From positions 930,001-994,000 of the forward strand of contig NZ_JBHUIO010000005.1 of the NCBI RefSeq assembly GCF_042682745.1: a stretch of 64,000 nt of DNA. The letters run 5' to 3'. The position numbers were made by a program, and so were the translations under genes. Of the stretch, positions 60,282 to 64,000 are shown piece by piece. The notes beneath the pieces were generated by a model. That model saw only the letters and a program-made list of their open reading frames with translations, was not told where the DNA came from and did no database searches. The first letter of the stretch is position 1. Each line of letters starts with the position of its first letter. This stretch comes from Tumebacillus_A lipolyticus (GTDB lineage Bacteria; Bacillota; Bacilli; Tumebacillales; Tumebacillaceae).

Positions 60282-62522
60282 CTAAAGTTTGGCGTACTTG
60301 TCAAAGTTGTTTTCATACAGGTGAAGTTCACCGTACCATTTATCCCGATAGTAAGGATACATGTGGACAAATGTTTTCCCGTCCTCTGTAAGACCAATGC
60401 AGTTCCCAGCAGAGGCTGTGGAGTAAAACCCGCCTATCGCTCGCCGAGCACCATTTTTGAGCATTTTATGCAAAGTTCCGTTTTGATCGGTTTGAACAGC
60501 GCTGTGAACCGGGTTGCCGTCAACAAAACGACCGATCCAACGATCACAGTTACCTCCTCGCAGATGCTCACCTGTTGCCGGGTTGTATATGTAGGCGGTT
60601 CGATTGTAGAAGGTGCCTTTGGATGTAGGCGCGGTGTCGTAATAGGTGGTGCTCGTGCTATAGTCTACAAACCATCCCATACAGTTGTCCCAGCAGGGCA
60701 TCAGCCCATAGACTCGCCCTGAAGTATTGATTCCTAGAGCTTTTGTCAGAGTTTGTGTTTCCAGATGATACATCCAATGCCCATCCACCCCGTCAGCGTT
60801 GTCCCGGATGATAAGGTAGATATACTTTCCATCGTTTGTGACGGCTGCGCCTCGCATCGTCGGGTTTGTAAGCCCGATTCCGTTAAAGCTCCGAATGTGG
60901 TAATCGGCGGTCACGGTACGGTTTTTCAGATGGTAGCTTCGAATTTTCAAGGAACCGTCGCCGGGGAATGTGTAGAAAAATGCATCGTATCCATGAATGC
61001 TCCCGCGACCGTCCCCATTTTTTGTTTCGAAGAAAGAGTATGTCTCAGAATTCGGAAGGAAGGTCTTCACGTTTTCTGGCGCTTTCGCCAAGTCGTTCAA
61101 ATCCTGCCACCAGATGTGTCCTCCTGTGATCTGCATGACGAGAGCATCATCACTCGCCTGCATAGATTGCACATAAGCGTCAAGATTTGAAGGTATTGTA
61201 GTCATGCTTCTGATCCGAATTGAAGGTTTTATCCCAACCTTAGCCTTCACTCTCAGGGCTCCCACATCCCAAAAATGTACAGAACCGCTGTACGGTGCTG
61301 CCTCCCCCACTTCGCTGATCATGAGCATATTTTTTCGAACTCGGCCGATAGAACCTGTGACAGAAAAAGTGGAGGAATCTACCCACTGGCTCCAGTAGTA
61401 ATCGTAGCCCTCATCTCTCGTTTGGGACTTCGAAATAAAAGCTTCATTGATCGGCGTGTCTTTAAAATGGGTCCGATAGTACATATTCCAAACTGGCCGA
61501 TCCCCCCAAGCTTCGCTTGTTACGAGCACATCGCTCTCAAAGGAATATGTCTTGGGAGCAATTGTTGGGCGTACTCCCCAATTGTAATACATGCTTGAAA
61601 ATGCTAGATCCGAGGAGTTTACGCCAGTTTGAATTGTGACCACACCTGACTTTGTGGCCAAGTATGCCCCGTCCCATGAAAATTCGAACGCGGTTGCATG
61701 TTGATTGCCTAGAGAAGTACGAGTGCTATTTATCGGATCTTCGATATACAAATTTGTATCCGAATTAGCCGAAAAAAGCAGTTTTTGATTATCCCCATTA
61801 GACGCGATTGGAATTCCCATGTAGGATGTTTCGCCCAACTTGTTCCCAGTTGTAGCATCGATCGCGTATGCAAAGTTATAGTAAGAAGAGTCAGACTTGT
61901 ACTCACATCGAACTACCGTGGCCAGTTGGTTGCCTACCACCATCATGTTTTTAAAACTACCGCTCGCAATACTCGAATAACTGTTGTGTAATGTGATCGT
62001 TGCCAGCTTTTCAACTGCGCCACCAGCTTTGTAATTGTAGCGGTAAATCCCCGTTCCGTTCAGCCAGTACAAATACGTGTTGTCCACAGTTTGTGGATAG
62101 GCACCACTGTATCCCGCTACTGGCGCAGCGAAAGGAATAAACGTTCCTGTTAGCAAATCCACCACATATAGCGTTGCTGGTGACTGTTGGAAAACGAGCA
62201 ACTTCTGCACTTCTTTTGCGTACTTGAAGTAGCTGTTCGAGTAAAAGTCAAATGACGCTATGAGCGTTTCGATCCCCGTCGTCACATCAAGTTTATAGAT
62301 TTTGGTGTACGCAGGAATGTTGTTAGTCACAAGATAGTACATCGTTTTTCCATCCATCAGAAAACCAGCATCTGCGATCACAGTTCCACCGACATACTCC
62401 CGCTGCCCTTCCACTCCTACGTTCACAACGCGTTTCTCATATGCCGTCTTGTTGCGATAGGCGCGGGCCACCCGGCCTGGAACCTGACCGATCCCATGCG
62501 TTGCAAGCATGTCCAGTCCCAT
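60282..62522 (-). CDS. Large beta-propeller-like tail-fibre protein
   Basis: 746 residues, rich in Y, W, S, T and G with repeating strands (for example DGKTMYYLVTNNIPAYTKIYKLD, DGKYIYLIIRDNADGVDGHWMYHLETQTL and DGKTFVHMYPYYRD). This suggests a large propeller of WD/TolB-like or YncE-like blades. I cannot name a family. No signal peptide. The ATG follows AAGGGGAG. It takes the position that the kelch protein has in the other cassette, so it is most likely an alternative receptor-binding protein. Confidence 0.65.
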   Translation of the reverse strand: MGLDMLATHGIGQVPGRVARAYRNKTAYEKRVVNVGVEGQREYVGGTVIADAGFLMDGKTMYYLVTNNIPAYTKIYKLDVTTGIETLIASFDFYSNSYFKYAKEVQKLLVFQQSPATLYVVDLLTGTFIPFAAPVAGYSGAYPQTVDNTYLYWLNGTGIYRYNYKAGGAVEKLATITLHNSYSSIASGSFKNMMVVGNQLATVVRCEYKSDSSYYNFAYAIDATTGNKLGETSYMGIPIASNGDNQKLLFSANSDTNLYIEDPINSTRTSLGNQHATAFEFSWDGAYLATKSGVVTIQTGVNSSDLAFSSMYYNWGVRPTIAPKTYSFESDVLVTSEAWGDRPVWNMYYRTHFKDTPINEAFISKSQTRDEGYDYYWSQWVDSSTFSVTGSIGRVRKNMLMISEVGEAAPYSGSVHFWDVGALRVKAKVGIKPSIRIRSMTTIPSNLDAYVQSMQASDDALVMQITGGHIWWQDLNDLAKAPENVKTFLPNSETYSFFETKNGDGRGSIHGYDAFFYTFPGDGSLKIRSYHLKNRTVTADYHIRSFNGIGLTNPTMRGAAVTNDGKYIYLIIRDNADGVDGHWMYHLETQTLTKALGINTSGRVYGLMPCWDNCMGWFVDYSTSTTYYDTAPTSKGTFYNRTAYIYNPATGEHLRGGNCDRWIGRFVDGNPVHSAVQTDQNGTLHKMLKNGARRAIGGFYSTASAGNCIGLTEDGKTFVHMYPYYRDKWYGELHLYENNFDKYAKL

Positions 62523-62539
62523 TCGACAAACTCCCCTTT

Positions 62540-63133
62540 CTACAGGTATTTGAACGGTTCTCCATCTGCATCATAGCTGATCGTATGCTGTTCAATCCGG
62601 TCAACTGTCACACCGTCCGCCTTGTAGTAGGTCAGCGTGTGCGTTTGGTAGTTTCCATTCGCATCCGGATTGGAAAGGGCCATGCGCATGTAGAGAGAGT
62701 TGTCCTCTGCACGACTGTATTCGACCGTCGTGTAGTACCCATTCCGATCTTTGTTGAACTTCTCAAGATTCTTCGTACTGAGCCGATCATTGAAAGCGGT
62801 GAAAAGTTCAGCCAGCGCATCTTCCACGTTTTCAGCGATGAAGTTGTACGAGATATCGTCAAGAGCGATCGCGCTCGCTTTATGTGCGCTTAAAGCGGCG
62901 TTCCTGTGCTCGTCCACCTTGAGCTGCGCTCCAGATGGCGTTTCCGCGCCGATTTGTTCCGGTGTGACCGCGTGCGGATTGTCTTTTCGGCTCTCGTGCG
63001 CGTCTACCCTCGCCTGTGTCTCCACAATGCCGCTTTCGATACGATTCATGTCCTGCTCAGTCACCGTGTCACCATACTGCCAATTCAATTTCCCTTGGTA
63101 TCCCAAATCTTTGTGCACCTCCTTAGACTTCAT
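62540..63133 (-). CDS. Phage tail fibre connector with RKDNPH repeats, copy 1
   Basis: About 197 residues. LNWQYGDTVTEQDMNRIESGIVETQARVDAHESRKDNPHAVTPEQIGAETPSGAQLKVDEH closely matches the protein at 58523-59047. After that the sequences diverge: here a helical segment ALDDISYNFIAENVEDALAELFTAFNDRL precedes a beta-rich end. A start at ATG 63133 is preceded by GAGCGGA; ATG 63148 lacks any site. It is 17 bases upstream of the large propeller gene. Confidence 0.78.
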   Translation of the reverse strand: MKSKEVHKDLGYQGKLNWQYGDTVTEQDMNRIESGIVETQARVDAHESRKDNPHAVTPEQIGAETPSGAQLKVDEHRNAALSAHKASAIALDDISYNFIAENVEDALAELFTAFNDRLSTKNLEKFNKDRNGYYTTVEYSRAEDNSLYMRMALSNPDANGNYQTHTLTYYKADGVTVDRIEQHTISYDADGEPFKYL

Positions 63134-63260
63134 TCCGCTCACGATCATGTGATTGATGTGAGTCAGCGATCTTGAAGTCGATCTTCTCTCGCTCGCTGTT
63201 TGTCAGATACGTTTGTTACTCGACCTTGTTTACTAGCTTTTCGATTGGAAAAACTCGGGA

Positions 63261-64000
63261 CTATTTCGTTCCCCACAGCTTTGCAATAAAGCGTGAGATC
63301 TTCCCGACCTCTGTTTCACCATCAACCTGCTCCCCAACTTGACCCTGTACGAAGTTGGGAACGCTCGTCCTCCAAACAGTCGCGTCCACTTGCTGCCAAG
63401 TGCTAGCTGCTTCAACCTCTTCCTTGAGCAGCCAATACCACCCGATTTGCGCGCGCTTGTGCTGCTCCGCTTCTCTGCAAACTGCTAGGAATTGCTCTCG
63501 TGTATGCCCGATCACGCCAGCATCTTCCGTCTTCCATGTCACTTCTGTGAGAGACGGATCGGCGATGAGCAACAGCATCTGTTGAGTGAAGTTCGACTGA
63601 TCGTTCGACCCGAAGGCATAAAAATGACCAGTTGTCGCCGAGGTGAAGCCTTGCAAGATGGCAGCTTCGCACGCCTCGTTCAACTGGTCGATTTTTGCTT
63701 TTTTGAGTTGGTCGAGAGATGTAGCAGTCGGGTTCAACTCTCGGTATCGCTGATCTGGGGTTTTGTTCTTCTCCAGTTCCTCTTCCAGCCGTCTATAAAG
63801 TTTTTCCGTTTCAGTTAATGATCGATCCACCGACTTCCACTCTAATGCCTTCGTCTCCAAGTTGATAAACAGCACGTTGCTTTTGTATTTCTCTTCAGTT
63901 GGCTCTTCTGGAATATTGTCAACCTCAAATCCCTCTGCACTCCCACTATCAAGTGCGAGACATTTAGCACCCGCAAACCTGCTGCTTTCGCTTACTCTCT
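63261..64000 (-). CDS. Phage protein with DUF4376-like C-terminus, copy 1 (runs off right edge)
   Basis: The frame stays open to the right window edge, so the annotated GTG at 63875 is not the true start; the coding part upstream reads LALDSGSAEGFEVDN and further. The C-terminus shares LNEACEAAILQGFTSATTGHFY and WKTEDAGVIGHTREQF with the gene at 59604-60269. It is the first gene of the first fibre cassette seen here. The stop is followed by 127 bases without a gene before the next start. Confidence 0.68.
   Translation of the reverse strand, partial: RVSESSRFAGAKCLALDSGSAEGFEVDNIPEEPTEEKYKSNVLFINLETKALEWKSVDRSLTETEKLYRRLEEELEKNKTPDQRYRELNPTATSLDQLKKAKIDQLNEACEAAILQGFTSATTGHFYAFGSNDQSNFTQQMLLLIADPSLTEVTWKTEDAGVIGHTREQFLAVCREAEQHKRAQIGWYWLLKEEVEAASTWQQVDATVWRTSVPNFVQGQVGEQVDGETEVGKISRFIAKLWGTK

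Overview
The window looks like a GC-rich, endospore-forming member of the Bacillales. A Tumebacillus or other Alicyclobacillaceae chromosome is my best guess. The reasons are the spoIIE-yabS-yabT-tilS-hpt-ftsH gene order known from Bacillus, a CmpA-like spore cortex peptide, an alpha/beta-type SASP gene, Spo0A-box-like sites, low-GC Gram-positive ribosome binding sites, and the pbpG/speE/speB/ywiB neighbourhood. The genus is inference; no rRNA or tRNA gene was seen.

Layout. 1-4.4 kb: nadB (partial), nadA, fhs and an HD-GYP gene, all on minus. 4.4-14 kb: sporulation and housekeeping block on minus (ftsH, hpt, tilS, split ThrE-type exporter, YabT-like kinase, YabS-like VWA protein, spoIIE). 14.3-15.1 kb: a dCMP deaminase-like gene and a 47-codon cmpA-like gene. 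15.2-23.6 kb: acyl-CoA oxidation cluster (fadF, thiolase, 3-hydroxyacyl-CoA dehydrogenase, crotonase, two acyl-CoA dehydrogenases, meaB) behind a FadR-type operator. 25.3-31.5 kb: an unusual peptide-centred region. It holds three short related peptides, a HExxH protein cut by a 91-N gap, two Dpp-type permease subunits without ATPase or binding protein, and an HTH-TPR (RRNPP-like) regulator divergent from a secreted 42-residue prepropeptide. 33-42.2 kb: complete lysine aminomutase operon (kdd-kamA-kamB-kamC-kamD-kamE) with a sigma-54 promoter and its own enhancer-binding protein. 42.3-46.8 kb: GNAT, SASP and two tandem thermolysin-family proteases. 47.6-50.7 kb: a cst-type persulfide and sulfite detoxification operon under CstR with two tandem operators. 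50.8-55.4 kb: ywiB, speB, speE and divergent pbpG. 55.7-64 kb: the lysis and tail-fibre end of a prophage on minus, with a duplicated tail-fibre cassette, running off the right edge.

How genes work together. The Kam pathway converts lysine through beta-lysine and 3,5-diaminohexanoate. Its later products would reach crotonyl-CoA, where the crotonase, 3-hydroxyacyl-CoA dehydrogenase and thiolase at 18.5-21.4 kb could take over, with FadF passing electrons from the acyl-CoA dehydrogenases to the membrane. The Cst operon moves persulfide sulfur through TusA and DsrE-like carriers to a rhodanese/persulfide dioxygenase and exports the sulfite.

The best candidate for an undescribed system is 25.3-31.5 kb. 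Three short peptides share a leader pattern and a [W/P]IG[I/R] core (the third has two cores), and two of them sit behind visibly duplicated promoters. They are followed by a putative gluzincin-like HExxH protein, orphan permeases, and a regulator/peptide pair with quorum-sensing architecture.
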